Assembly: GCA_963691705.1 (NCBI GenBank)
Contig: OY829545.1
Coordinates: 30,553,475-30,617,474, forward strand
Direction of reading: 5' to 3'
Source of the DNA: Viola odorata
Lineage: Eukaryota; Streptophyta; Magnoliopsida; Malpighiales; Violaceae
DNA: 64,000 nucleotides
Below the pieces are notes generated by a model that was not told the origin of the DNA, did no database searches, and was given only the letters and a program-made list of their open reading frames with translations. Position numbers and translations under genes: made by a program. Shown here piece by piece: positions 23,370 through 33,928 of the stretch. Numbering within the stretch: position 1 is the first letter of the stretch; every line of letters starts with the position of its first letter.

Positions 23370-23701
23370 TGGTTCCGCCCGGTTTTGAGCCCGAATATAT
23401 TCGGAGGAAAAAGAGAAGGGAGCAAGTGAAAAGGGAGCAGGCTGCCGCCGCTGCTGCTGTTGCTGCTGCTACCGCTGAAGGTGGGGCTACCGGTGTTACT
23501 TTAGTCGCGCCGCTTTCTCAAGGAGTTGTCGTCACTGTCAGCACTGCTCAAGCGTCGTCTTCTCGGGCGCGTGTCACAAGAAGGAAGAGAAACAAAAAGG
23601 CAACCGTCGTGCCTCCCACTCTTTCTCAGGCTACCGCTTCTTCAGAAGTGCCTACCGGTTCGATTCCTTCTGGAATTCCCTTGGTTTCCCCTTCTGCTCA
23701 G

Positions 23702-23773
23702 GTACCTCTATCTGTTGCCCCTACTGCTTTCTCCGCTCTTCTGCAGTTTCCTTATTACATTTCATTTCCTTAG
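23702..23773 (+). other. Intron 2 of antisense gene B
   Basis: 72 bp, GTACCT...CCTTAG. It is a multiple of three, but its last codon is an in-frame TAG, so only splicing gives an open frame into exon 3 (EIGTTSTHSLPHED). Confidence 0.5.
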
Positions 23774-24919
23774 GAAATTGGCACCACTTCCACTCATTCT
23801 CTTCCTCACGAAGATATGTCGTTTGCAAGTGAGCTCGCCGAGCGCCAGAAGAAGGCTCGTCATGACCTTCAAAATAGCTCGTCGTCATCCGGCGTTAACC
23901 CTCCCTTGACAGCCTCCGCGGAAGGTGGCGCACCTTTCGGTCAACCTCAAGGTGCTAGCCTTGTTAGTGATCCCCACGCTTTTGCTAATTCTCCGCTCCA
24001 TTCTACTTCTGCCGCTGCAGGTTTTAGCTCAGACATGCTGGGATTTGAGACACTCGGCGGTGGTGAGTCTTTTGTCTCTGCCGTAGGGGGTTCTGCTAAC
24101 CGCCCACCTTCACCTCCTACTTTGTCTTTTGTTCCTTTGTCTCCGCTTCCTACCGCGAGGGGCAATTCTGCTTCTCCCATTTATGGTGTTACTTCATACG
24201 CTCCTCCCAGCTTTCCCACTCATCAAGTTAACCTGGGTGGCTTTAGAGAGAAAGTTTTTCAAGCCTTGGAGACTGATAGCGCTGAGGCTATTCTTGCATC
24301 TACATCTCTGTTGGCGGCTCGAATAATGTCGCATCAAGGGGAAAGGGATGTATTTTTTGCCAAGAGTCACTAGGGGCGCATATATTTCCTTCGTTCTCAG
24401 ATGTTTTCTTCCTTCTGCCATGCTCATTACATGGATGAGGCTAACGCTAGGGAGGCAGCGGATAAGCAAAGGGAAATAGACAGATTGACGACTGAGCGTT
24501 AGGGAATTTTGGATGCTGCGACGGTTACCAAGCAAGAGGCGGAAACGGCTAGGCAAGAGGCAAATGCTGCTAAGCAAGAGGCGGAGGTTGCCAGGCTTGC
24601 GTTAGAGGAAGAAAAATATAAGGGTACCGCTCTAAGCACACGCCTTTCTGAGGAAGAGGTCGGGCTGGCGTCAAAAAGGCATAGAAATGCTAAATTATCT
24701 GTCGAGCTTAGCCTTTCTGCTGAGAAATGTCGTTGGTATCTGAAGGAGGGGGCAATGATTATGTCGGAGGGCTTCATGCGAAATTATGGGGTGGACCGCC
24801 TTCGGGTTGACGTTCTTTCTGCATATTTTGAGGAGAGGTCTTCGTATGTGTCCGACGAGGATTTCTACAATGCAAAGGCCGCCAAGCAAAGAGAAAACAA
24901 CGCGTCAGCCACTTCTTAG

Positions 24920-25566
24920 GCCTTGCACTTTGCTTTTTTGATTTTTGCTGTCGGTATGTCTTTATCTATCCTCTTGGGATATTTTGTAATCTTGACGATA
25001 TCAGCTTTTCTTTAGACCGTTGCCTTTTGTCTATAGTTTCTTTGTTGATCTTGCCTCATGATATTACTGCCACAATATGGTTAGTAAACTTCATTACTAA
25101 AATCATAATGATGTGGTCATCGTACCTTAGGCGGTTAGTCAACCGTTGCGTTTATATATACACACCATTCATGGGCGCCAAGGTATTTCTGTCTTTAGAG
25201 ACATGGTGTTTCTGCGGTAGTCGCAATGACTTGTTCTCTGGGGAAGACTTTCCTGCAGTGTCTCTGCGTACTCTTTTCTCTGTTGAGAATCAAGAAATTA
25301 TTTCTTCGTGTCGTGTGTCTAACGCTGCATTATCATTATTTCTTTGATGATGTTTCAAAGAACGAATCACTATTATTTCCACTCATGTTGTGTATAGCTT
25401 GATGCCGCCCTTTGTTGTTAGGGGGATCACTTAGCCTTGCTAAGTTTGTCCCCGATATTGTTGTTGCGATAGAGATATCTCTCCAGCCCAACTTCACCGG
25501 GTATCAACCGCTCGGTTACTGGCTGGGATATCTCTCTTTATTTCAAATGCCAACGATCGGCTTGGG
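24920..25566. other. Spacer between antisense gene B and tandem repeats
   Basis: No supported gene. 3' flank of gene B. Ordinary AT-rich element 4 sequence grading into the tandem repeats. Confidence 0.5.
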
Positions 25567-26060
25567 GCATGCCTCATCTTAGTGAGCCGTCTGATCAGGA
25601 CCGGCCATCATAAGGATAGGATTTTCACTCCCAAGCGTTGAAACCTCGCGTCCCTAGAGCGTGCCTCGTCTTAGTGGTCCGTCTGTGTGAGCACGGTTAC
25701 CACAAGGATAGGATTTTCACTTCCAGGGCGGAGTTACTATCTCCTTGGGGTGTGCCTCGTCTTAGTGGCCCGTCTGTGTGACCACGGCTACCACAAGGAT
25801 AGGATTTTCACTCCCAAGGATGCCAGGACGTGCCTCGTCTTAATGGGCCATCTATGTGAGCACGGTTGCCACAAGGATAGGATTTTCACTCCCGGGGGCG
25901 TTGGGGCGTGCCTCGTCTTAATGGGTCGTCTGTGTTAGCACGGTCGCCACAAGGATAGGTTTTTCACTCGCAACGCTGTTTATGTCAGGGCATTCCTCGT
26001 CTTAGTGAGCTGTCTGATTAGGACCAGCCATCACAAGGATAGGATTTTCACTCCTGGCAT
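25567..26060. repeat. Six-unit tandem repeat between integrase and antisense genes
   Basis: About six units of 78-95 bp, each with a core TGCCTCGTCTTAGTGG, then CCGTCTGTGTGAGCACGG, then CACAAGGATAGGATTTTCAC. Unit starts are near 25567, 25662, 25751, 25830, 25909 and 25990. Variation is concentrated in the GC-rich joint after TTTTCACTCCC. Tandem arrays in this 3' region are common in Tat-lineage elements. Confidence 0.8.
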
Positions 26061-26154
26061 TCTTCGTTATCTGCATATTATTGGCCACAACATCCACAAA
26101 AAATGCCTTTGATTCATGCGTTAGAGCAATGTTAACAATGTCAAATAGGAAAGA

Positions 26155-27503
26155 TCAGCTTCTGGCATGATATAGTTTCAAACAAGCTATATTCCAAGAG
26201 TTTGGTAAGGGAGTACCTTCAAGTGTTCCCAAATGATACGCTCCCTTTTCGATGACGCGGTTGATGCGATATGGCCCATCCCAATTTGGGCTGAGTTTTC
26301 CCATGCGTTGCCCTGCCGCTCGCTTGTCTCTTAGCACTAAATCTCCCGCTTTGAGCAGCCGCTCTTTGACTTGCCTGTTATGATATTGCGCCATTTTTCT
26401 TTTGTAATGCAAAGCTTTCAAGAGAGCCTCCTCTTGTACCTCTAGTAATGCATCGAGGTTAGCACGTAACCTTTCCTCATTTATTTCTTCGTTGAAATAT
26501 GCCACTCGAAGGCTTAGGGTGTCAATTTCTACCGGCGTGACAACCTCTGTGCCAAAGGCTAACGCAAAGGGGGTTTCTCCTGTGGTAGTTTTGACGGTCA
26601 TGCGATAGGCCCACATTACATACGGCAGTTCGTCTCCCCATTTCTTTTTAGAACCTTCTAGGTTCCTTTTGATGCCGCTGAGGATACTGCGATTAGTCAC
26701 CTCCGCCTGACCATTGGTTTGCGGGTGTGCTACAGAAGAGAATCTCTGTTCGATTTAGAATTCTGCGAACTGATTTCTGAAAAATTGGCTCGTGAATTGC
26801 GTTCCGTTGTCGCTGACCAATATGCGAGGTACCCCGAATCGCATTATGACTTGATATTTAAAGAAACGCCAGATTTTTTCCGTGGTAATGTTGGCTACCG
26901 CCTCTACTTCTCCCCATTTCCTGAAATAGTCTACCGCCACGACCACAAATTTTAGTTGAGACCTGGCTTTTGGAAACGGGCCAAAAATATCGATTCCCCA
27001 TTTGGCAAACGGGCAAGGAGCAACAATTTCTGAGATTTGTATGGCTGGTCTTCGGGAATCTTAGCGTATTCCTGGCATTTTTTACAAGATTTCACAAAGT
27101 TGTGACAGTCTCTGCGAATGGTGGGCCAGTAGAATCCTGATCGAAAGATCTGTGCCGCTAGGGTGTCACCAGCCACGTGAATGCCACATATTCCTTCGTG
27201 GATTTCTCGCAAGGTGTGGAGGCATTTCCGCTCTGTTATGCACTTTGCGGCTGGATGAGAGAAACATTTTCGAATCAACTCCCCGTTGTAGTACGTGCAC
27301 CGTGCCGCTTGTTTCAAAATTTTCCTCTTTTCGGTGTTATCTATTGGCAACTCATCATGTTTCAAATATTTCATAACGGGGATTCTCCAATCACTCTCCG
27401 CTTCTTCCACACAAAGAGACACTTGTTCTTCTATGAAAGAAGGCACTGGTATCTCACCGTAGTACACATATTTTGGTATGGAGGCTACCGAGTTGGCTAC
27501 CAT
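26155..27503 (-). pseudogene. Element 4 integrase
   Basis: Minus strand. Zinc-binding region at about 27250-27060 (GIHVAGDTL, CKKCQEYA). Catalytic core at 26946-26560, with first Asp in VVAVDYFRKW, second in VSDNGTQF and Glu in NGQAEVTNR. Then GETPFALAFG, and a C-terminal domain ending in GDLVLRDKRA and KLSPNWDGPYRI, up to the stop at 26155. A frame change separates the zinc region (to 26952) from the core, and a stop near 26755 follows NQFAEF. The fold and all three DDE residues are recognisable, but the enzyme is not expressible as one chain. It would insert element DNA into the genome. Confidence 0.85.
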
Positions 27504-27535
27504 TTTGGCAAGATTATCAGCCTCAGCATTATCTT

Positions 27536-30034
27536 CTAGAGGAATATGCTCGAAGCAGACTTGAATGCCTTTTTCTGTATTTCCATTAGCTCACGTTTTA
27601 CTTTTGCAAGATATTGGATCATGATAGGCTCTCGGGCTTGGGAGTTTCCCAAGACTTGATCTATTATCAGTTTAGAGTCCCCACGTATCTTCAGTTGTGG
27701 ATCACACACCGTTCCTTCATCGTGTGTAGTTTCAACAGAGAGGTTGTTGCCTATCCTGAGTCCTGCCAGTAACGCTTCGTACTCAGCCACGTTGTTGGAC
27801 AGTGGTTGCAAAATTCTAATGGCATAGCATATCTGTATGTCATTGGGTCCAATCATGAAAATTCCAGCACCGGCTAACTCTTAATTTTTGGCTCTGTCTA
27901 CGTGGATGACCCATGCGTCATTGTATGCGCCTAGGGACGGGAGATATGAGTCTTCCACTTCCCCTTCCGGTGGGTCCACCGGTGGCCCTTGTGTGAATGT
28001 GCATTCTGCTATGAAGTCTGCTAACGCTTGGGCTTTAATGGACGGTCTGGCCTTATATTGCAACCCATATTGCTCAAGTTTGATCGCCCAAATCAGCATC
28101 CTTCCTGAAGACTTAGGTTTCCTGAAAATTTTCCTCAATGGCTAATCAGTGAGTATTACGACAAGATGAGCTTGGAAGTACCGATCCATCTTCCGCGTTG
28201 CCTGTACCAGGGCAAACGCTATTTTTTCAATGTGAGCGTACCGTAATTTGGCATCCTTCAGTATGTGACTGACAAAGAATATGGGGCGATGGATATGTTT
28301 GTCGCTTCGTACGAGAACAGCGCTGACCACCTCGTCGGCGACACCCAAATACAAATACAAGGTGTCGCCTGGTTCAGGTCTCGTCAACACCAGGTCAAAC
28401 GAGAGGTAGGCTTTTATGTCGGCAAACGCTTCTTCGCATTCTTCTGTCCACCCAAAGGGGGCTTTCTTGCGAATGACCTTAAAGAAAGGTAGGCATCTTT
28501 CGCCTTGTTTAGAAATAAACCGCCCTAACGTAATTATGCGTCCTGTGAGCTTTTGTACTTCCTTGACGGTTCGAGGAGATATCATATCCTGAATTGCCTT
28601 TACTTTCGAAGGGTTAGGCTGGATGCCTTTCTGGCTGACCACGTAGCCTAAGAATTTGCCCGTTTGGAATGCAAACATGTATTTACGGGGGTTCAACTTC
28701 ATCTTGTATTCTCTCATCACGTTGAAAACTTCTTCCAAATCAGCCAAGTGGTCCTCGAAGCTTCGGCTTTTGACAAGTATATCGTCCACGTAGGCCTCCA
28801 CCTTTTTCCCAATCTGCTTCTCAAACACTTTATTTGCCATACGCTGGAATGTTGCCCCAGCATTTTTCAATCCAAACGGCATCGCTGTGTAACAATAGGT
28901 GGCCTTTGGAGTGATGAAGGCGGTATTTTCTTCGTCCTCCACGGGCATGGGGATTTGGTGATATCCCGAGTTAGCATCTAACGAGCTTAAATAGGCGTAC
29001 CCAGTGGTTTGGTCGACCAACTGATCGATTCGAGGAAGAGGATAGCAGTCTTTGGGACAGGCGTCGTTCAAATCGGTGAAGTCAATGCACATGTGCCAAT
29101 CTCCGTTAGGTTTTGGGACTAAAACAGGATAAGCCAACCACGTCGGGTATTGGACTTCTCGGATAAAGCTAGCCTCCATGAGTTTTGATATCTCTTTCTC
29201 GATGGCTATCATCTTTTCTAGAGAGAAAACTCGCCGCTTCTGCTGAACAGGCTTGGCGTTAGGGTTAATGTTGAGTCGGTGCTCTGCTGTTTCTCGCAAA
29301 ATTCCAGGCATATCTGCTGGCCTCCACGCGAATTCTCCTTTGCATTTATTCAATAATCGAGCTAACTGTGCGCTTTCCTCTGAGTTCAATTTTTCGCTAA
29401 CCAGAAAATTTGCTTCTTTGACTCCGTTAACGGGAATTGGCCTCATATTGTCTACTGGCTGAGTGCGTTTTTCCTCTCTATCCTCAAAGGGATAATGCAC
29501 ACGTAACGATCGCAACTCTTTTAGGTCATGAGTAAATAGCACTCGGCATCTAACTTCTAGTCTCCTTTGATCGAGACCACCCCATCCCATGAAGGGTATT
29601 TCATCTTTAGATGTTTTTTGCGATATTGCAGCTCCAAAGCGGTTGAGGTATGGCTGCTCGAGTATAGCGTTGTAAGGCAATGACAGGTCTACAACCAAGA
29701 ATAACAATTCCTCTGACCATTTGGACATATCCTCTCTAAAGTATACTGGTAGCGATGTAACTCCAGCCACCGGGATTGAGACCCCGTCCACTCCAATTAT
29801 TGGCTTTTTACAAGGTGTTAGCTCACTGTCAAGATGCTTCATTAGGTTGTATGCTTCAAGCGAGAATAGATTGATCTCACTCCCATTGTCAACAAGGGTT
29901 CTCCTGACTCCATGGTTGCCGATAACGGGTGTAACTACCAGCACATCGTTGTGTGGATAGACAACGCCTTTCTCATCCTCTTCAGAGAACGATAACACCA
30001 TTCGATCTAACGCGCTTATCGCTTCACTTTTCAC
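27536..30034 (-). pseudogene. Element 4 protease, reverse transcriptase, RNase H and archaeal-type second RNase H
   Basis: Minus strand. Frame 30034-28142 is intact over 630 codons. Protease comes first (VDNGSEINLF, about 29890). RT follows, with YPTWLAYPVLVPKPNGDW, ACPKDCYPLPRID, LSSLDANSGYHQ, MPFGLKNAGATFQ and the metal site AYVDDILVKS. RNase H starts with GDTLYLYLGV. A TAG at 28142-28144 and a TAA near 27881 break the frame. RNase H continues to about 27885 (YKARPSIKAQALADFI). A second RNase H-type domain follows (NNVAEYEALLAGL, GDSKLIIDQV; 27856-27536), which is diagnostic for the Tat lineage. A frameshift near 27570 joins it to integrase. Confidence 0.88.
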
Positions 30035-30114
30035 TAACGTGCTTTCCCACTTTCATTTGTCGCCAGTCGCGGGTGCTGACGCTATGGGTTCATCGAAATA
30101 TGGAGTGCCTCCCG

Positions 30115-31770
30115 CTATAATATTATCGTAGGAACATCATCCTCACTAACCACAAATGTTTCTTTATTTCTTCCGATAGGGATGGCGTTGGCTCCCGTGG
30201 CGTAAGAGGGTGCTTGCCTATCACTAGTCGCCTTATCTGTTGGATTGTTCCTGACTTCCTCCCTTACTTTAGTGGCAAATTCCTCGAGGTAGCCCTCTTC
30301 AACTAAGCGCTCTATCGCTAGTTTCAATTCTCTGCACACATCCGTAGAGTGCCCTTTAACTTTATGGAACTTGCAGAATGCATTTTCCCTTCCTCCCATA
30401 ATTACCCCTGGTTTCACAGGAGCTGGATAACGGATAGGCAGGTTTTGCTGCTGAACTATCACTAAAATTTCTGCTCTTGGAAGTATGAGGGAAGGAAGGT
30501 CAGGGTCGTATATTCGCCTCTTGGGTGGATCCGTTTGCCTTCTGGTAGGGGAATTCCCAAATCTTCCTCTCGAGAAGTTACCCCTCTGCCGGTTTGAGGT
30601 TTTAGGAATGTGGTCTTTTCGTTGCCCATAATCATCGGTTGGCTGCGTATCAGGAGTTGCGCTAACGCGGGCGTTGGGGGCTGGATGTGTATCTTGAGGT
30701 ATACTCTGAATTCGTTCCCTATTTTCTTCTTCCTCCATTCTCGCATAATTGTGGGCTTTCATCCTTAACGCATCTAAAGTCAACGGTGGGTCCACCATTA
30801 AAGTATCTCGTAATTTCCCATAACGGCAATTACGTTTCAAATCTTCCACAGCGAAGTCGATGGTAACCCCTGGCGTTAGCGACATCTCGAGATCAAAACG
30901 ACTCAGAAAATCCTTCAAGGATTCTTGTGGCTTTCGATGAATATCGAATAATGCTGCGGCAGATTTTCTAATAGGAACAGCCGTGCTGAATCGGCTCAGA
31001 AATTTAGCTTTCAGTTGGGAAAAATTATCAATGGAACCTGCCGGAAGTCCCTCGAACCAGAGACATGCTACACCTGATAGCGTCATAACAAAGATTTGAC
31101 ATAACGCGGCGTCACTATGAGTTTGAAACTGTACGAAATCTTTCATCTTATTGAGGTGAGAAATAGGATCCTTTGTGCCATCATATGATTCCGCAGGAAG
31201 TTTTACATGCCGATTGACCCTGTGATGCCTCACGCGATGGCTGAACGGGTGACCAACGTTATCATCAGGAATCCCCTACGGTTGATAAGGAGGAGAAGGT
31301 TCGTTAAGCTGCCTCTGAGCTTAAAAATCATACTCACGATGCCGCCTGGGAGATCGGCTGCGACTTCTTGGCATTTGAGTTCGATGTCTCCTGCTACTCG
31401 ACCTCTCACTGTGCCTAGGAGATGGGTCCCTGAACATCTCATCTCGCCTGTTATCCCAATGGTCTCTATATTCTCCGTGTCATCGTTCCCCTTCAGGAAC
31501 AGGAGCTTCCTTCTTATGCTGCTCAGACGGTTGAGCGCGTCTATGTGCAAGTTGCATAACACTGACAAGGGTTGATGTCAAAGGTAGGGATAACGGGAAA
31601 CCTCTATATTGTCGAGGCGACAACGGTCGGTCAGTGACGATGGATGGAGTAAAGACTACATGAGAAAGCACGCTGGGTCCCGACACATGAGGCATAAATC
31701 CTACGGCTAATTCTGTCAGCTGGTCTAGTTGGCTCAGAGGGCCGATATTGAATTCGCAAGAGGATTGCAT
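30115..31770 (-). pseudogene. Element 4 gag
   Basis: Minus strand. The 31233-30115 frame encodes the retrotransposon gag core (YDGTKDPISHLNKMKDF, LSGVACLWFEGLPAGSI, QLKAKFLSRFS, SLKDFLSRFDLE). An Arg/Pro-rich region and a knuckle-like CKFHKVKGHSTDVCREL (about 30365) follow. N-terminal parts lie in other frames at 31770-31480 and 31568-31230, so one or two frameshifts are present. Gag forms the cytoplasmic particle that carries the element RNA. Pol follows about 80 bases downstream. Confidence 0.8.
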
Positions 31771-31869
31771 GTGCCATCTACTGCAGGTGCCCTCGAATGA
31801 GGGATAGAATAACTGGGTCCCGCTATCTGGGATAAAGGAGTATATGCTTGAGATACGAATGTTCCCATT

Positions 31870-31902
31870 GCTTGCTCAAAAGAGGGATACGAATGTTCCC
31901 GT
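31870..31902 (-). other. Expected primer-binding site of element 4, rearranged
   Basis: Minus strand next to the 5' LTR reads ACGGGAACATTCGTATCCC, with no match to a usual tRNA-derived site. The phrase GATACGAATGTTCCC occurs twice (about 31854-31868 and 31886-31900), pointing to a small duplication that removed the original site. Confidence 0.4.
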
Positions 31903-32525
31903 TGATAAGATTCAAACTATTTGCTGAAGGGTAGTAGAGGAATATGGTTCTTGGGGTCGGTCGTCCTTGGCGCCCGATGTACCTGCAAAGCGCCGGAGGG
32001 GGTCGGTCGTCCTTGGCGCCCGATGTACCTACAAAGCGCCGGAGGGGGTCTCCCGCGTAAACACTCCGATGCTTAAGTCAGTAAGAGCTATGAAAATAGC
32101 AGAGCTTTTACCCCCAATCTTAGGCTTACCTTCCTCCTTTGTGGCGGAGGTATTTATAGGCAAAGTGGAGCATTTCTGGGTGATCTTGGTCATAAGGTGC
32201 TAACGCGCCAGTCAGGGGGGTTAGAGTTCCTCGTAGATAGAATGTGTTATCGCTGCGTTAGATATAGGTATGGGGGTAGGCGTTACCTAGGTAAGGCAAC
32301 GCCTACGCTTCTCACAAGATGTCAGGTTTGGCCTGGGATGGGATAACACCCTGTGTCATGACAAAGTGACGTGTCGGACCCCCTCGCTGATGTCGACCAT
32401 CCCAGTGTCAGCCGCATAAAGAGAGGCGATAGCCTCGATGCTGTCGGAGCGGTAGGAACAACAGCTTTACCCCCACCGCGGGGTATAAGATGAAAATGCC
32501 CTTGTCGTTAGGAGTATTGTTATCA
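31903..32525 (-). repeat. 5' LTR of element 4
   Basis: 623 bp. Same ends as 17225-17801. The extra length comes from a tandem copy of about 49 bp (GGTCGGTCGTCCTTGGCGCC..., about 31955-32050). Confidence 0.85.
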
Positions 32526-32530
32526 ATGAA

Positions 32531-33278
32531 GCGTGGTCTTATACAAGTTAGATGGGATAATTATTGTAATTATTTTATTTAATTAAATTAGTTATAGTTA
32601 AGATAGAATTAGAAATCCTAGTCTTAGTCGAAATAGAACTTGTACTCGCCTATTTAAAGGTAACGATTGTTCATAATAAAATTAGTCAGAATTTCCATCT
32701 AAACACCTTACCAAATTCCCGTTCCCTTTTCTACTTCTTATTTTCTCGACTCCGGAGCAAGCCGTCCTTGTGTTCACTTAGTCGTGGACTCGGTTAGGGC
32801 TAGTGAAGCGTGGCATTTGTGGATTCAAGTGTGGAAGGTGCGTGAGCTAGTGTGTGCGGACCAAAGCGTGGCACTTACAGGGATAAGTGTGGAAGGAGCG
32901 TGAGGGATCGTGTTGGCATTCACAGGGCTGATCGTCGTTGCTAATATTCACAGGGCTGAATATTGATTACTAGCAATTACAGGGCTAATTGTTGGTGTTG
33001 CTCTCGTACACAGGGTTGAGCGTTAGCGTGTGTGCGTACTACATGGCTAGGCGTACATCAGCGTGCGTACTATAGGGCTAGGCGTTCGTGACAACCTTGA
33101 CTTTGCTCAAATAGGGATTTGCAAGTCATTAACCTCAATTAGTAGTATGGGATACTAATTGATCCAAGGAAGCGTTCAAGAAGGGATTTTCGTTAATTCC
33201 GTGCCCCAAACCTACAAGAGAACAAGATCATTCACTTATGCGCCTCGAATTCTAACCTAGCATCCAAGGATCGTATCA
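32531..33278 (+). repeat. 5' LTR of element 3, second part
   Basis: Continues 16792-17224 after the element 4 insertion. Holds the core promoter: CGCCTATTTAAAGG near 32648, then AATAAAATTAG. Followed by a run of short phrases of type CACAGGGCTGA. Ends GGATCGTATCA. Confidence 0.85.
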
Positions 33279-33294
33279 GTTGGTAGCGGAGCTT
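33279..33294 (+). promoter_or_regulatory. Primer-binding site of element 3
   Basis: GTTGGTAGCGGAGCTT directly after the LTR end. Confidence 0.65.
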
Positions 33295-33928
33295 AAGGGA
33301 GTTCTAGGTTTGGTAAGAAAATCCCAAACTATCTTTTCATTTCTGTTATTTAATTTTGAGTCAATTTTCAAAATGATTCACGTGAGTTGTTTGTGTCTTA
33401 TCTTTAATTTTTGTTGAGTCAAAAACCACAAAAATTAAGTTCCGAAAAGTGTCATTACTTTTCTGTTTTGAGTCTTTGTCGATTTAGAAATTCTAAATCA
33501 AGGTTGAGTTCTTAGTCAAGTTGGTTTAGGAGTTCTAAACCAAAGTTTGTTTATGTTGAGTCTTAAGTCCTACTTCTAAACCAAGTTGTTTATTAGTTTG
33601 AGTCTGTTTTAGTTTTCAATTTATTTATTTGGATTGAGAGAAGAGTCGTATATAAGTCACAAAAACAGTCCACAAAAAGAGTCATACAAAAGAGTCACCT
33701 AAAATAGTCCACCAAAGTGTTAGTGTCGAAATCGTATTTCAATATATACCTATTGGAGTTCTATTTCTATGTGTCTTAGTTCGTTGGAAAGGTCTGTCTG
33801 TCAGGATTCCAAATCAAGAAGAATCAGATGATTTGGACATCGGAGTAAAAAGCTGCACCCGAAACACTAAACTATGTTCATAGAGATAAATATTTGCACT
33901 TTCTTGTGCAAGATTTGATTAGGTGATT
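33295..33928 (+). other. 5' leader of element 3
   Basis: No ORF. Contains repeated phrases around AGTTCTAAACCAA and AGAGTCAC (33480-33720). Non-coding leader before gag. Confidence 0.6.

Larger units (their letters stand above)
22575..24919 (+). pseudogene. Antisense gene B: second Tat-type additional ORF (Transposase_28-like), spliced
   Basis: ATG 22575. Exon 1 (22575-23298) carries the conserved domain: FDHGFRLPLDPLVKLLL, LNPAQLSPNA, ISISPRYDD, GLPEPFWRTGFNEE. Intron 1 is 23299-23369 (71 bp, GTGAGT...TATGCAG, phase 1). Exon 2 has a basic RRKKRREQVKREQ run followed by Ala repeats. Intron 2 is 23702-23773 (72 bp, GT...TTAG). Exon 3 starts at 23774; its Ser/Pro-rich part leads to a coiled-coil tail with repeated EAETARQEANAAKQEAE. 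TAG codons at 24371-24373 and 24500-24502 interrupt that tail; the final stop is 24917-24919. It is paralogous to gene A in domain order and intron position. Being opposite to gag-pol, it needs its own promoter. Known antisense additional ORFs of Tat elements have no proven function. Confidence 0.7.
17225..32525 (-). mobile_element. Element 4: 15.3 kb Tat-lineage Ty3 retrotransposon with antisense gene block
   Basis: LTRs 17225-17801 and 31903-32525 (TGATAAGATTC...TTATCA). Target duplication ATGAA at 17220-17224 and 32526-32530; the empty site is preserved in the 3' LTR of element 3 near 36436. Minus-strand gag (30115-31770) and pol (26155-30034) include a second RNase H domain, a mark of the Tat lineage. 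Between integrase and the 3' LTR lie 8.3 kb. They hold tandem repeats (25567-26060) and four + strand ORFs opposite to gag-pol (18015-24919). No standard primer-binding site or polypurine tract is visible beside the LTRs. It is the innermost, hence youngest, insertion of its branch. Confidence 0.85.

Noticed and set aside
25567..26060. Regular repeats resembling a CRISPR array
   Set aside because: Units are long, imperfect and contiguous without unique spacers, inside a plant retrotransposon.
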